From NCBI GenBank assembly GCA_019456305.1, contig VRUD01000027.1, positions 1-48,026 on the forward strand: a DNA stretch of 48,026 nt, given 5' to 3'. Under the pieces are notes generated by a model. It was not told where the DNA came from. It did not search any database and saw nothing but the letters and a program-made list of their open reading frames with translations. A program made the translations under genes and the position numbers. The stretch is from Cytophagales bacterium. Its GTDB lineage: Bacteria > Bacteroidota > Bacteroidia > Cytophagales > VRUD01. Position 1 is the first letter of the stretch. The number at the start of each line of letters is the position of its first letter. Shown piece after piece: positions 24,672 to 35,874 of this stretch.

Positions 24672-25012
24672 TGCCCTCAAAATATACCCCCGACAAAGGA
24701 GATGTAGTTTGGTTATCATTTGACCCCCAGACTGGCCATGAACAATCCGGCAGAAGGCCTGCCTTAGTGATTTCTCCTAAAAAATATAACAGCAAAGTTA
24801 GATTAGCTTTGTTTTGCCCGGTTACCGGTAAGATAAAAGGGTATCCATATGAAGTAGCAATTCCCCCAAAATTGAAAATCAAAGGTACTGTTCTGGCCGA
24901 TCAAGTCAAAAGTCTTGACTGGAAAGTGAGAAAAGCAGAGTATATCTGTAAAATTCCAGATGATATTTTAATTGAAGTATTGGAAAAAGTTAATACCTTG
25001 TTACAATATTGA
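24671..25012 (+). CDS. mazF: MazF/PemK endoribonuclease toxin
   Basis: 113 residues with the family landmarks GDVVWLSFDPQTGHEQSGRRPALVIS, a central strand LALFCPVTGKIKGYPYEV and TVLADQVKSLDWKVRKAEYI. MazF cuts mRNA at short sequences. The Arg in GRRPALV and Thr in PVTGKIKG correspond to active-site positions of the family. The length is normal and there is no sign of decay. Confidence 0.92.
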   Translation: MPSKYTPDKGDVVWLSFDPQTGHEQSGRRPALVISPKKYNSKVRLALFCPVTGKIKGYPYEVAIPPKLKIKGTVLADQVKSLDWKVRKAEYICKIPDDILIEVLEKVNTLLQY

Positions 25013-25130
25013 TAAAGTCGTTCAACATTTCTTAGAAAATATTAACGCTGCTATCACTTAAAATCCCCTCATTATATATCCTGCTTTTATTATTAAATGT
25101 TTATTTTCATTGGTATTTCAAAGCCTCCTT

Positions 25131-26921
<1,791 letters not shown>

Positions 26922-26933
26922 AACGATATTCGT

Positions 26934-27197
26934 TCACTTACTATTATTCGCTTTATTTGATTGTTTAGAGGTAGGTTTGTTACCTTTTTTAAAATCCTCA
27001 ATTGAAATATCTGCATCTTTGATAATTTGTTTCAGCAAACCTTTTCCTAAATCTTTGGAAGCATGAACTGGGACGGTAACCCGACTTCCTTCTGAATTAC
27101 GAAAAATTGCATGACTACCACTTTGGCGAACTTTAACAAAACCTTTTTTATTCAAAATTTTAATGAGCTTTTTTGCAGTTATGACAGGCAGCTTCAT
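26934..27197 (-). CDS. hicA: HicA-family mRNA interferase toxin
   Basis: An 87-residue dsRBD-fold toxin: LPVITAKKLIKILNKKGFVK, then RQSGSHAIFRN with the catalytic His, and VTVPVHASKDLGKGLLKQII. It is followed by a Lys/Asn/Ser-rich tail longer than usual. HicA cleaves mRNA. It is 2 bp downstream of hicB; the antitoxin-first order is the less usual arrangement. Confidence 0.9.
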   Translation of the reverse strand: MKLPVITAKKLIKILNKKGFVKVRQSGSHAIFRNSEGSRVTVPVHASKDLGKGLLKQIIKDADISIEDFKKGNKPTSKQSNKANNSK

Positions 27198-27199
27198 AT

Positions 27200-27424
27200 T
27201 TACACGGCAATACTTACTTGTTCTGTTCTAACTTCCTCATAAATTAGCTCACCATTTTCAATTCTATCTTCAATATGCAATTTAATTGCATCTTTTATTA
27301 ATTCAATTGCTTGTTCTACAGTTTCACCTTCACTATAACACCCCTGTAATGAAGGACAAATTGCCAAAAAGCGGCCTGACTCATCTTTTTCTATTACTAT
27401 TGTAAATGTATATGTCTTTTTCAT
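27200..27424 (-). CDS. hicB: HicB-family antitoxin
   Basis: A 74-residue partial-RNase-H-fold antitoxin: YTFTIVIEKDESGRFLAICP, SLQGCYSEGETVEQAIELIKDAIKLHIED. The family often has a C-terminal DNA-binding domain; this version is short and lacks one, so autoregulation may depend on other factors. It lies just upstream of hicA. Confidence 0.9.
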   Translation of the reverse strand: MKKTYTFTIVIEKDESGRFLAICPSLQGCYSEGETVEQAIELIKDAIKLHIEDRIENGELIYEEVRTEQVSIAV

Positions 27425-27634
27425 ACATATAGTTTGATTTTGCTTGTAATTTTTTACAAAAATAGACTTTTTTAGTTAAAACTAAAAATTATTCTTTTGA
27501 ATGCCTTCACTATTAACACAAAAAAATAAGCGGATTGTTTATACTTGCTAAAATTAATTGTTACAAGCAAAGCCTTTGGGATAGCTTTTAAAAAAAATTT
27601 CTTTAAATTTGTTCGATTTTTAATTTTAAAAGCT

Positions 27635-29263
27635 ATGTCAAAAGGATTCTTCAACGTACCAACACCCGAAAATGAACCGGTACTGTCTTATGCACCGGGA
27701 ACGACGGAAAGGGATGAGCTAAAAGCTGCATTAAAGGAAGCGAGATCAAAAGAAATTGATATCCCCATGTTCATTGGCGGAAAAGAGGTAAGAACAGGGA
27801 ATACTGTCAAAATAGCTCCACCGCATGACCACAAGCATATATTAGGTCATTATCATGCAGGTGATGCTTCGCATGTGAAAGCTGCAGTGGATGCTGCCCT
27901 GGCAGCTAAAGAAAAATGGGCATCTATTTCATGGGAACACAGGGCAAGTATATTCCTTAAAGCGGCTGACCTTCTGGCAGGACCTTACAGGGCAAAATTA
28001 AATGCTGCAACCATGCTGGGCCAGTCTAAAAATGCTTTCCAGGCAGAAATTGACGCTGTATGTGAGCTGGTAGACTTCCTGCGTTTTAATGTTGCCTACT
28101 TAACAGAGATATATAAGCAGCAGCCCGGATCAGCAGCAGGGATGTGGAACAGGATTGAACAAAGGCCTTTGGAAGGGTTTGTATTTGCGCTCACGCCTTT
28201 CAATTTCACTTCAATTGCGGGTAATCTGCCCTCAGCACCGGCTTTGATGGGCAATGTGGTGGTATGGAAGCCTTCTAAAACCCAGATATATTCTGCCCAT
28301 GTTTTGATAGAAATATTCAGAGAAGCGGGTGTGCCGGATGGCGTCATCAATTTGATCCTGGTAGATGGGCCCACTGCCGGGGAAGTTATTCTCAACCATC
28401 CTGATTTTGCCGGCTTTCATTTTACAGGCAGTACGGAAGTTTTCCAAAATATCTGGAAAACTGTGGGCGCCAATATCCAAAATTATAAAACTTATCCCCG
28501 GATTGTAGGCGAGACCGGTGGTAAGGATTTTATTATAGCGCACAGGTCTGCTGATCCCAAACAGTTAGCAACTGCAATCTCCCGGGGCGCATTTGAGTAC
28601 CAGGGACAAAAATGTTCTGCGGCTTCAAGGGCATATATTCCATCTAATCTGTGGGATAGCGTTAAAAAATCGGTACGGGAAGACGTTTCATCTTTCAAAA
28701 TGGGCGGGCCGGAGGATTTTACCAATTTTATCAATGCCGTGATTGATGAAAGCTCATTTGATAAGATCACCACCTATATTGATGGGGCTAAAAAAAGCAA
28801 TGATGCGGAGATCATTGCAGGCGGGAATTACGACAAATCAAAAGGTTATTTCATTCAGCCCACAGTTATTCTTGCCAAAGACCCCACCTACGTGACCATG
28901 TGCGAAGAGCTGTTTGGACCGGTTATGACAATTTACGTTTATGATAAAGACAAATATGAAGAAACCCTGAAACTGGTAGATAGTACTTCACCCTATGCGC
29001 TGACGGGCGCTGTTTTTGCAAAAGACAGGTATGCCATAGACTTAGCTTGTAAAATACTAACTAACGCTGCAGGTAATTTCTACATCAACGATAAGCCGTC
29101 TGGGGCAGTTGTAGGTCAGCAGCCCTTTGGAGGCTCACGTAAATCCGGAACCAATGACAAAGCCGGCAGCATGATCAATCTAATGAGGTGGGTTTCACCA
29201 AGAACCATCAAAGAGACTTTTGTACCGGCTACTGATTACAGGTATCCGTTTTTGAGTGCATAG
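27635..29263 (+). CDS. pruA: L-glutamate gamma-semialdehyde dehydrogenase
   Basis: A 542-residue aldehyde dehydrogenase that oxidises glutamate semialdehyde/pyrroline-5-carboxylate to glutamate in proline breakdown. Family-specific features include the N-terminal NEPVLSYAPGTTERDELK, TPFNFTSIAGNLPSAPALMG, GETGGKDF with the general-base Glu, and the catalytic Cys in YQGQKCSAASR. ATG at 27635 is preferred to an in-frame start 30 codons earlier because family members begin here. No PutA proline dehydrogenase is adjacent. Gene body GC is higher than in the neighbouring TA genes. Confidence 0.96.
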   Translation: MSKGFFNVPTPENEPVLSYAPGTTERDELKAALKEARSKEIDIPMFIGGKEVRTGNTVKIAPPHDHKHILGHYHAGDASHVKAAVDAALAAKEKWASISWEHRASIFLKAADLLAGPYRAKLNAATMLGQSKNAFQAEIDAVCELVDFLRFNVAYLTEIYKQQPGSAAGMWNRIEQRPLEGFVFALTPFNFTSIAGNLPSAPALMGNVVVWKPSKTQIYSAHVLIEIFREAGVPDGVINLILVDGPTAGEVILNHPDFAGFHFTGSTEVFQNIWKTVGANIQNYKTYPRIVGETGGKDFIIAHRSADPKQLATAISRGAFEYQGQKCSAASRAYIPSNLWDSVKKSVREDVSSFKMGGPEDFTNFINAVIDESSFDKITTYIDGAKKSNDAEIIAGGNYDKSKGYFIQPTVILAKDPTYVTMCEELFGPVMTIYVYDKDKYEETLKLVDSTSPYALTGAVFAKDRYAIDLACKILTNAAGNFYINDKPSGAVVGQQPFGGSRKSGTNDKAGSMINLMRWVSPRTIKETFVPATDYRYPFLSA

Positions 29264-29311
29264 TGCATGGCGCATGGCGTTGAACTCCCTCCATGCTCTT
29301 TGCTCCATGCT
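29264..29311. repeat. ATGGCGCATGG / CCATGCTCTTTG repeat between convergent genes
   Basis: GTGCATGGCGCATGGCGTTG and CCATGCTCTTTGCTCCATGC are members of a low-complexity repeat also seen at 9680-9700 and 18558-18575. It occupies the whole gap between the stops of pruA and sucD. Confidence 0.5.
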
Positions 29312-30181
29312 CTATTCAAGCACCTCCGCCATTGTCTCGCCAATATCTGCAGGCGATTCCACTACATGAATACCACATTCCTTCATTACCTTCATTTTAG
29401 CTGCAGCAGTATCATCTGCTCCTCCGATAATAGCCCCGGCATGTCCCATTCTTCTGCCCGGTGGTGCTGTCTTTCCTGCGATAAAGCCGACAACAGGTTT
29501 TTTTCCATTCTCTTTGATCCAGTGTGCTGCTTCACTTTCCATACCTCCGCCAATCTCACCGATCATAATGATGCCTGCAGTATCCGGGTCGTCCATAAAT
29601 AACTCTATGGCTTCTTTAATGGTTGTACCTATGATCGGGTCACCCCCAACACCGATACAGGTAGATTGGCCTAAACCGGCTTTTGTTACCTGGTCAACAG
29701 CTTCGTAAGTGAGTGTACCGGAACGGGAAATAATACCAACTTTTCCGGGTTTATGGATAAAACCTGGCATGATCCCAACTTTCGCCTCACCAGGTGTAAT
29801 TACACCAGGGCAATTCGGCCCGATCATCCTTACATCTTTTCCATCCAGGTATTCTTTTACCATGATCATATCCCGGGTAGGTATTCCTTCAGTAATAGTT
29901 ATGATCACCTTTATACCTGCATCAGCAGCCTCCATAATAGCATCTGCAGCAAAAGCAGGCGGTACAAATATCACCGATACATCGGCTGAGGTTTTTTCAA
30001 CAGATTCCTGCACGGTATTGAACACAGGTTTGTTGAGATGTGTTGTACCACCTTTTCCAGGCGTGACACCTCCAACGACATTCGTGCCGTATTCTATCAT
30101 CTGTTCAGCGTGAAAGGTTCCCTCTGAACCAGTAAATCCCTGCACGATTACTTTTGAATTTTTGTTTACTAATATACTCAT
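29312..30181 (-). CDS. sucD: Succinyl-CoA ligase, alpha subunit
   Basis: A 289-residue subunit of the TCA-cycle enzyme that makes ATP/GTP from succinyl-CoA. The CoA-binding Rossmann start [20 protein letters not shown], the [10 protein letters not shown] loop, [34 protein letters not shown] and the phosphorylated His in [10 protein letters not shown] are all present, with normal length. The beta subunit gene (sucC) is not in the window, a frequent arrangement in Bacteroidota. Confidence 0.97.
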   Translation of the reverse strand: MSILVNKNSKVIVQGFTGSEGTFHAEQMIEYGTNVVGGVTPGKGGTTHLNKPVFNTVQESVEKTSADVSVIFVPPAFAADAIMEAADAGIKVIITITEGIPTRDMIMVKEYLDGKDVRMIGPNCPGVITPGEAKVGIMPGFIHKPGKVGIISRSGTLTYEAVDQVTKAGLGQSTCIGVGGDPIIGTTIKEAIELFMDDPDTAGIIMIGEIGGGMESEAAHWIKENGKKPVVGFIAGKTAPPGRRMGHAGAIIGGADDTAAAKMKVMKECGIHVVESPADIGETMAEVLE

Positions 30182-30222
30182 AATGCGATATATTTCAGCC
30201 TATAAAGGTGTAATTTATTATT

Positions 30223-30639
30223 CTATCGTATCCAAAAAAATTTAATTTTTTCTTTTTTTTCTATAATATCAAACTCGTGATGGTCTGCTGTTACAATTTC
30301 TGCTTTTTTTGTTTTTGCTTCTGCCAGAGCTATTGAGTCAGCTAAAGAGATTCTGTATGTTGCTTTTAGTCTACCTGCTTCTTTAAATACTTTATCTTCC
30401 AATTGTTCAATAATGGTTATTGGCAGATCATTAACAGTTATGAGAATATCATTAGCTTTCTTTTTGCTCTCTCTCCGGTAAGAATCATAATATACTTCAA
30501 ACAAATTTATTTTGTGAATAAATACTAAACAATCTTCTTTTTCGGATCTTCTTAAAATATCATCTACTTTTTCTGACCCTTTTTCATTGCCGAAAAATGC
30601 TATCAATGAGCACGCATCTAAAATATATGTATCTTTCAC
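30223..30639 (-). CDS. vapC: VapC-type PIN-domain toxin
   Basis: 138 residues from GTG 30639, which overlaps the antitoxin stop (GTGA). PIN acidic residues are seen in YILDACSLIAFFGNE, INLFEVYYDSYRR, ISLADSIALAEA and IVTADHHEFDII. It is a predicted tRNA/rRNA-cutting ribonuclease. The in-frame start 12 codons upstream would duplicate antitoxin coding sequence, so GTG is preferred. Confidence 0.88.
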   Translation of the reverse strand: MKDTYILDACSLIAFFGNEKGSEKVDDILRRSEKEDCLVFIHKINLFEVYYDSYRRESKKKANDILITVNDLPITIIEQLEDKVFKEAGRLKATYRISLADSIALAEAKTKKAEIVTADHHEFDIIEKKEKIKFFWIR

Positions 30640-30857
30640 CGTTCTAATTCCTTTTCTTTTTCTTTTAATTTGCAAAAACTTTCAGATGTTATTGCTGTTC
30701 CTTTTAAAATACCTCTCGCCTTTGTAATTATATCCTCTACAGGCTTTACCAATATCCCTTCCTTAGTTTCATAAAATTCAACTTTCTTTCCATTCAATTT
30801 ATCGGCAATTTTTTTAGGGAGATTCAAAATCCCTGATTTTACAATTATTTGTTTCAT
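30636..30857 (-). CDS. vapB: AbrB/VapB-family antitoxin
   Basis: 73 residues: KQIIVKSGILNLPKKIADKL is the AbrB-type DNA-binding hairpin, KVEFYETKEGILVKPVEDI completes it, and the tail SESFCKLKEKEKELER binds the toxin. ATG 30857 is chosen over the ATG nine codons earlier because the AbrB fold begins at MKQI. It is translationally coupled to vapC. Confidence 0.83.
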   Translation of the reverse strand: MKQIIVKSGILNLPKKIADKLNGKKVEFYETKEGILVKPVEDIITKARGILKGTAITSESFCKLKEKEKELER

Positions 30858-30904
30858 CTTTTCTAATGAATTTAGTAAATTCAAATAAAAATTTTAGTTG
30901 CAAA

Positions 30905-30968
30905 GCCCCGCATATAAATCATTATATGTTGTACAAATTTATGTGGTGATAAAATTTATGTGCGGGGC
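30905..30968. repeat. Short inverted-repeat element GCCCCGCATATAAAT
   Basis: GCCCCGCATATAAAT (30905-30919) and ATTTATGTGCGGGGC (30954-30968) form a 64-bp near-perfect hairpin upstream of vapB. The flanks GCAAA and AAAGA extend the symmetry a little. No ORF. It may hold or disturb the vapBC promoter. Confidence 0.6.
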
Positions 30969-31008
30969 AAAGATAATACAAATTAATGACATAATAAATC
31001 ACTTATAA

Positions 31009-31245
31009 TATAAAAATAAACATTTAGGTAAGGAAGAATATGATTTATCAGTCTCTTTGATTGGAAAAAAGCAAACTGATAAGATTATAAAGGAGGTTTT
31101 AATTTCTTCAAAACAAAATGGATCTATCAAAGATAATGAATCAAACAAAAAAGAAGATTTAGGTTTAACTCAAAATGAAATAGATAAGTGGAATGTAAAA
31201 TTTAAAAAGCTAAAAGAAGCTAACAGGGAATTAAAACCCGCTTAA
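31009..31245 (+). pseudogene. Truncated reading frame of unknown origin
   Basis: An open frame without any ATG encodes a Lys-rich segment: HLGKEEYDLSVSLIGKKQTD, KIIKEVLISSKQNG, LTQNEIDKWNVKFKKLKEAN. TTG at 31057 is the only possible start and cuts the frame. It looks like the C-terminal end of a lost gene next to the VapBC pair and repeat element. Family not recognised. Confidence 0.4.
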
Positions 31246-31257
31246 TTCCACTATTTC

Positions 31258-32535
31258 TTAATATTCATATTTTTTCTCCCAGAGTTTTTTTAACCTTGCC
31301 CTCAGCTCATTCTCCCGTGAATTCTTACCTGGGTTATAAATGAGTGTCCCTTTAATTTCATCAGGTAAATATTGCTGTTCGACAAAGTTATTCTCAAAAT
31401 CATGGGCATATTTATAATCCATTCCATAACCAATATTTTTCATAAGTTTTGTGGGGGCATTTCTTAGATGCAGCGGAACCGGCAGGTCTCCGGATTCTTT
31501 TACTATACCCTTTGCCTTTTTTATTGCTTTATAGGAAGCGTTGCTTTTGGGTGATGAAGCAAGGTAAGCAGCAGTTTGGGACAGGATAAGTTCAGCTTCG
31601 GGTAAGCCAATGAAATTAATGCCATGGAAACAGTTTACTGCCAACACCAGCGCCATAGGATTTGCATTGCCAATGTCTTCCGATGCTAAAATGATCATTC
31701 TTCTTGCAATGAATTTAGGCTCCTCTCCTCCTTCCAACATTCTTGCCAGCCAATAAACTGCTGCATTGGGGTCGCTCCCTCTCATTGATTTTATGAATGC
31801 TGAAATAATATCATAATGCTGCTCTCCTTTTTTGTCGTATAAAGCAATTTTTTGCTGGGCGATATTTATGACGATATCATCCGAAATTGTTACTGTCCCG
31901 GCATCCCGGGTACTCGGGGCCGCAGAATCAACAGCTAATTCAAGGAGGTTTAATAATTTCCTGGCGTCTCCACCTGAAATGCGAAGTAAAGCCTGGTGTT
32001 CCTTGAGCTGAATACCTTTCTTTTTAAGAACCACATCGTTTTTAATAACATATTTGAGCAATGATACCAGCTCTTCTTCCTCCAATGGTTTTAAAATATA
32101 AACCTGGCAGCGGGAGAGCAGCGGGGAAATCACTTCAAAAGATGGATTTTCAGTGGTAGCGCCTATCAAAGTAATAATTCCCTTTTCTACCGCACCCAGC
32201 AGGGCATCCTGCTGGGTTTTGTTGAAACGGTGGATCTCGTCAATAAACAGCGCTGTTTTGGAGTTAAAGCGGGCTTTCTCAATAATGGCTTTGACATCTT
32301 TTACCCCTGAACTCACTGCGCTGATCTTAATGAAAGGGATAGATAATTTGTTTGAAATGATATTCGCCAAAGTGGTCTTACCTGAACCGGGAGGCCCCCA
32401 AAAGATCATGGAAGGTATCACACCTGCCTCAAGAGCATTTCTCAATATGGCATCTTTGCCGACAAGATGTTTTTGACCGATAAAGGTATCAAGTGAATCG
32501 GGACGGATCCGTTCGGCTAATGGGGGGGTTGGCAT
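31258..32535 (-). CDS. rarA: Replication-associated recombination protein RarA (MgsA)
   Basis: A 425-residue AAA+ ATPase related to clamp loaders that acts at stalled replication forks. Start MPTPPLAERIRPDSLDTFIG, Walker A FWGPPGSGKTTLANII, Walker B and sensor ALFIDEIHRFNKTQQDALL, ATTENPSFEV, and the C-terminal tetramerisation part GGEEPKFIARRMIILASEDI. Near residue 206-212 the linker SAAPSTRDAGTVTISD contains a GC-rich palindrome (31905-31919) inserted in frame between the lid domain and the next helix. Confidence 0.96.
   Translation of the reverse strand: MPTPPLAERIRPDSLDTFIGQKHLVGKDAILRNALEAGVIPSMIFWGPPGSGKTTLANIISNKLSIPFIKISAVSSGVKDVKAIIEKARFNSKTALFIDEIHRFNKTQQDALLGAVEKGIITLIGATTENPSFEVISPLLSRCQVYILKPLEEEELVSLLKYVIKNDVVLKKKGIQLKEHQALLRISGGDARKLLNLLELAVDSAAPSTRDAGTVTISDDIVINIAQQKIALYDKKGEQHYDIISAFIKSMRGSDPNAAVYWLARMLEGGEEPKFIARRMIILASEDIGNANPMALVLAVNCFHGINFIGLPEAELILSQTAAYLASSPKSNASYKAIKKAKGIVKESGDLPVPLHLRNAPTKLMKNIGYGMDYKYAHDFENNFVEQQYLPDEIKGTLIYNPGKNSRENELRARLKKLWEKKYEY
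31905..31919. repeat. In-frame CCCGGGTACTCGGGG palindrome in rarA
   Basis: This variant of the ATCCCGAGTACTCGGGAT repeat (1755, 1952, 2947) sits inside rarA and is translated as PSTRDAG. It shows that the same family occurs both between genes and inside an essential-type gene. Confidence 0.75.
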
Positions 32536-32597
32536 AGTTTACAAATATAAAGTATATCCGGTATTACAGTACATCAATTTTTCAAATGTTACTCCTG

Positions 32598-33404
32598 TCA
32601 TCCACCTGTTCTCTTACGCTGAAATTCGGTTATGCCCATCACATTGATAAACCAGTTGGAGAATCTTGGGAAGAGCGCGCTAATTGCTAACAATGGGCGT
32701 ATAGGCAGAGAGTTGACTATGACTTCGGGTTGATTACGCTTGATAGCCCTTACTGTAGCGTTTGCTACTTGTTGTGGAGTACAAGATCCTACCGTTTTTG
32801 GTGGCTTCATACCACATTTAGCAAACATCCCTTCACCTGTAACAAAACCAGGACAAATAACTGAAAGACTTACGCCTGTGCCTTCCAGTTCGATACGTAG
32901 CGCACTTGTCCACTCAATGAGTGCAGCTTTGGTACCGCCATATACTGCTTCGTAGGGAGGGCTTTTTTTGCCTGCGATAGAGCTTATATTTACGATGTGT
33001 CCTTCACCATTCTTCAGCATTTGCGGGAGCACCAGGTGTGTGAGGTGCATGGGAGCTAACACATTTGTTTGCACAGTCATGTCAATAATCTCCGGATCAA
33101 GTTTGATGAAAGCTCCTTCAGATTCCACACCGGCATTGTTGATGAGAATATCGATTGATCCAAGAAAGTCTATGGTTTTCTTAACAAGCACTTTACGTTC
33201 TTCTGAATTTTTGATGTCAACCGGAATGGCAGCGGAACGCACACCCATCTCCTCAATTGAAGCGGCCATTTTTTGTAAAAGTTCTGCCGAACGTGCAGTA
33301 ACCACAACGTTTACACCTTTACTTGCCAGGGCACGAGCAATGTGTGGTCCGATTCCTCTTGAACCCCCGGTAACAAGAGCATTTTTATTTCTTAACTTAT
33401 TCAT
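32598..33404 (-). CDS. Short-chain dehydrogenase/reductase
   Basis: 268 residues of the classical SDR fold. Cofactor motif ALVTGGSRGIG, NNAG in ILINNAGVES, catalytic Ser in IVNISSIAGKK, Tyr and Lys in YEAVYGGTKAAL. The VVVTARSAELL strand end with Arg suggests NADP(H). The C-terminus (FPRFSNWFINVMGITEF) is amphipathic and may touch the membrane, as in the lipid-related SDRs. Substrate unknown. It starts about 20 bp from the stop of the lipoprotein gene upstream and may be cotranscribed with it. Confidence 0.88.
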   Translation of the reverse strand: MNKLRNKNALVTGGSRGIGPHIARALASKGVNVVVTARSAELLQKMAASIEEMGVRSAAIPVDIKNSEERKVLVKKTIDFLGSIDILINNAGVESEGAFIKLDPEIIDMTVQTNVLAPMHLTHLVLPQMLKNGEGHIVNISSIAGKKSPPYEAVYGGTKAALIEWTSALRIELEGTGVSLSVICPGFVTGEGMFAKCGMKPPKTVGSCTPQQVANATVRAIKRNQPEVIVNSLPIRPLLAISALFPRFSNWFINVMGITEFQRKRTGG

Positions 33405-33422
33405 ATTGAAAACAGAGATATA

Positions 33423-34052
33423 TTAATTTCCCTTCCCCTTCTTCACTGGCGGTTTGTTACCTTTACTTCCTTTATCAGCGCCTTTTCCGCCTCCTTTATT
33501 ACTTTTAACATTTCCGGATTTTGTTGATTGAGATTTTACAGTTCCCGGTTTCCCTGTCTGCTGTTTTTCCGTTTGTGGTTTTACAGTTCCTGGTCTTCCT
33601 GGTTGCTGTTTTACAGCTCCCGATTTCTCTGTTTGCGGCCTTCCCGCTCCTTGTTTTCCAGGTTTAGGCCCCTGTTTTCCGCCACCTTTATACCCTTTCG
33701 GATATTTTTGCTTGTGTACATGGTGGTGGCTGTAATGATGTTGTACCTGTATTTTATAACCGGTATGAAGGTCATAGCCATGGCAATGTGCAGGCAGTTG
33801 AGCAGCATATAACCATTGAACCCCACTGTAATAAATATACTGCCCGGTTTTAATAACATAATAAACTTCTATTTCCGGGAAATAATAATATTGTAAATGG
33901 CTTTGATACCCATGTGCCGGTGCCCAGGGTGGCGGTCCATGGTGCTGATGCTGTACGGTTGTTGTTGGTCGTGGACTTGGGGTAGTGTATACTACGCATG
34001 ATGATATGATCATACAATATACCAGCGATACGGTAATAGCTGTCTTTTTCAT
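33423..34052 (-). CDS. His/Tyr-rich lipoprotein with basic low-complexity tail
   Basis: 209 residues. The signal peptide ends in a lipobox-like IISSC (Cys19). Then come a Pro/His-rich stretch (TTTVQHQHHGPPPWAPAHGY), a Tyr-rich beta segment (YYYFPEIEVYYVIKTGQYIYYSGVQWLY) resembling small Bacteroidota envelope proteins, and a Lys/Gly/Pro/Gln tail of degenerate repeats (KPGTVKPQTEKQQTGKPGTV). The tail could bind peptidoglycan or nucleic acid nonspecifically. No function is known. Confidence 0.65.
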   Translation of the reverse strand: MKKTAITVSLVYCMIISSCVVYTTPSPRPTTTVQHQHHGPPPWAPAHGYQSHLQYYYFPEIEVYYVIKTGQYIYYSGVQWLYAAQLPAHCHGYDLHTGYKIQVQHHYSHHHVHKQKYPKGYKGGGKQGPKPGKQGAGRPQTEKSGAVKQQPGRPGTVKPQTEKQQTGKPGTVKSQSTKSGNVKSNKGGGKGADKGSKGNKPPVKKGKGN

Positions 34053-34324
34053 TTTTTAAGTTTTTAATTTATTCATAATAATCAATTATCTTGCCACAAA
34101 ATTAACAACTTATAACTAATTTTTATACGATTTATAGAAGAAAGATATTAGAAAGTTGTAAGTTGCGGGTAAAGGTTAGAACATGAAACATGCAACAGCT
34201 ACCTTAGTTTATGCGTAATTAATACAATTTACGTATATTGTCACCGGAGTCTCACGCTAAGTGGAGCTCAGAATGTGTATCATGGGAGCCCAGGATACAC
34301 TATCATTACCAGAACAACTAACAA

Positions 34325-35836
34325 ATGGATACAGTTACCCGGTCATTAAAGCCCCGCACCAATCCCTCCGTGATCCCGGGAGGAGGTACAGGTGTAAAGG
34401 ATAAAAGAATTGATCAGATCTATGATATTATCATGCAATTAGCCTCCGGTAATGTGAAGGTAAAACCCAACCTTTCCAATAAAAGCGACAGGTTTGGCGG
34501 CATTATTAAAGGTCTCAGTTTACTTCGCAAGGAGATCATTGAAATGCAGCTTGAACGTATTGGAGCTAAACAGGAGATAAGCGAGATTTTAAAGGTTGTT
34601 GAGTCTTTTGCATCTCTGGATTACTCAAAAAAAGCTAAGCTCAGAGCAGATACAGACCTTTTTAATACACTGGCTAAAGGAATAAATAAATTAGGCGAAG
34701 AATTGCAGTCTTCCACTGTATCACGTGATTACTTCGAAAATGTTCTTCAAAGCATGATCAATATGCTGATCGTGGTCAACCCGGATGGAACGATTAGAAC
34801 TGTTAACTCAACGGCACTTGAACTTTTGGGATATCAGGAAAATGAGTTAATTGGAAAATCTATTAGTATTATATTTTCGCAAGACACCCCCTCCAAAAAA
34901 GGCAGAGGTAAAGTAATTGAGGAACTTATTAAAAAAGGAACAGTTCACAATGTTGAGAAGATCTTTCTGTCCAAAAGTGGTAATAAGATCCCGGTTTTAT
35001 TTTCAGGCTCGCTCATGAGTGATGATAATTGTAAACTTCAGGGAATCGTTTGCGCTGCTCAGGATATTACCAGGCGCAAACAGGTTGAAGAAGAAAGAAA
35101 AAAACGTGCCGAAGCAACAGCAGCAGTCAGAGCCGGGAAAAAGCGTGCTGAAGAGTTAGAACAAATCAACGCTGAACTTAAAAAGGCAGATGAACATATC
35201 AAAGCATCACTTAAAGAAAAGGAGATTTTGTTAAAAGAAATCCATCATAGGGTAAAAAATAATATGCAGGTAATTTCAGGTTTGCTTGATCTTCAGGCCG
35301 ACAAAAGTAAAGACCCGGCAATCAAAGATTTTTCAACAAAAGCCAAAGACCGTATCAGGTCCATGGCGCTTTTACATGAAAAAATATATCTATCAAAAGA
35401 CCTGGCAAATATTGAAATTTCTGACTATATTGAAACCCTTACTGATGAACTGGTCTATAATTATAATATTAATAATAATATCAAACTAAAAAGGGAGATT
35501 GATGAAGTATTTTTGGATATTGATAAGGCAATACCGTTGGGTTTAATAATCAATGAACTTGTGTCTAATTCGCTAAAATATGCTTTCCCTAAAGACAGAA
35601 AAGGAGAAATTTTCATAAGTCTTAAGTCCCTGTCCAGACAAAGTCGGAGTAAAAAAAATAATGGAATTATATTGGAAGTTGGCGATAATGGATTAGGTTT
35701 GCCTAAAAATTTTGATATTCAAAATACAGAAACTTTGGGTTTAGAGCTTGTAAAATCTTTAACCCAGCAGCTTAAGGGTAGTCTTAAGATTATCAGGCAT
35801 AACGGCACAAAATTTAATATAGCATTTGCAGAATGA
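34325..35836 (+). CDS. Soluble PAS sensor histidine kinase (HisKA_2)
   Basis: A 503-residue kinase with no membrane segment. The N-terminal 130 residues are helical and HAMP-like. A PAS domain follows at about 135-255 (MLIVVNPDGTIRTVNSTALELLGY, FSGSLMSDDNCKLQGIVCAAQDIT). A coiled coil (about 255-300) leads to LLKEIHHRVKNNMQVISGLL, the HisKA_2 phosphoacceptor box (His307 or 308). An HATPase domain completes it: NELVSNSLKYAFP (N box), DNGLGLP (G1), LGLELVKSL (G2). It is followed by a CheY-like regulator 38 bp downstream, its probable partner. An imperfect GTGTATC..GATACAC inversion (34275-34300) lies just upstream. Confidence 0.9.
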   Translation: MDTVTRSLKPRTNPSVIPGGGTGVKDKRIDQIYDIIMQLASGNVKVKPNLSNKSDRFGGIIKGLSLLRKEIIEMQLERIGAKQEISEILKVVESFASLDYSKKAKLRADTDLFNTLAKGINKLGEELQSSTVSRDYFENVLQSMINMLIVVNPDGTIRTVNSTALELLGYQENELIGKSISIIFSQDTPSKKGRGKVIEELIKKGTVHNVEKIFLSKSGNKIPVLFSGSLMSDDNCKLQGIVCAAQDITRRKQVEEERKKRAEATAAVRAGKKRAEELEQINAELKKADEHIKASLKEKEILLKEIHHRVKNNMQVISGLLDLQADKSKDPAIKDFSTKAKDRIRSMALLHEKIYLSKDLANIEISDYIETLTDELVYNYNINNNIKLKREIDEVFLDIDKAIPLGLIINELVSNSLKYAFPKDRKGEIFISLKSLSRQSRSKKNNGIILEVGDNGLGLPKNFDIQNTETLGLELVKSLTQQLKGSLKIIRHNGTKFNIAFAE

Positions 35837-35874
35837 CAAAAAACTAATACCTAATTCCGTAAATCATAGTAATT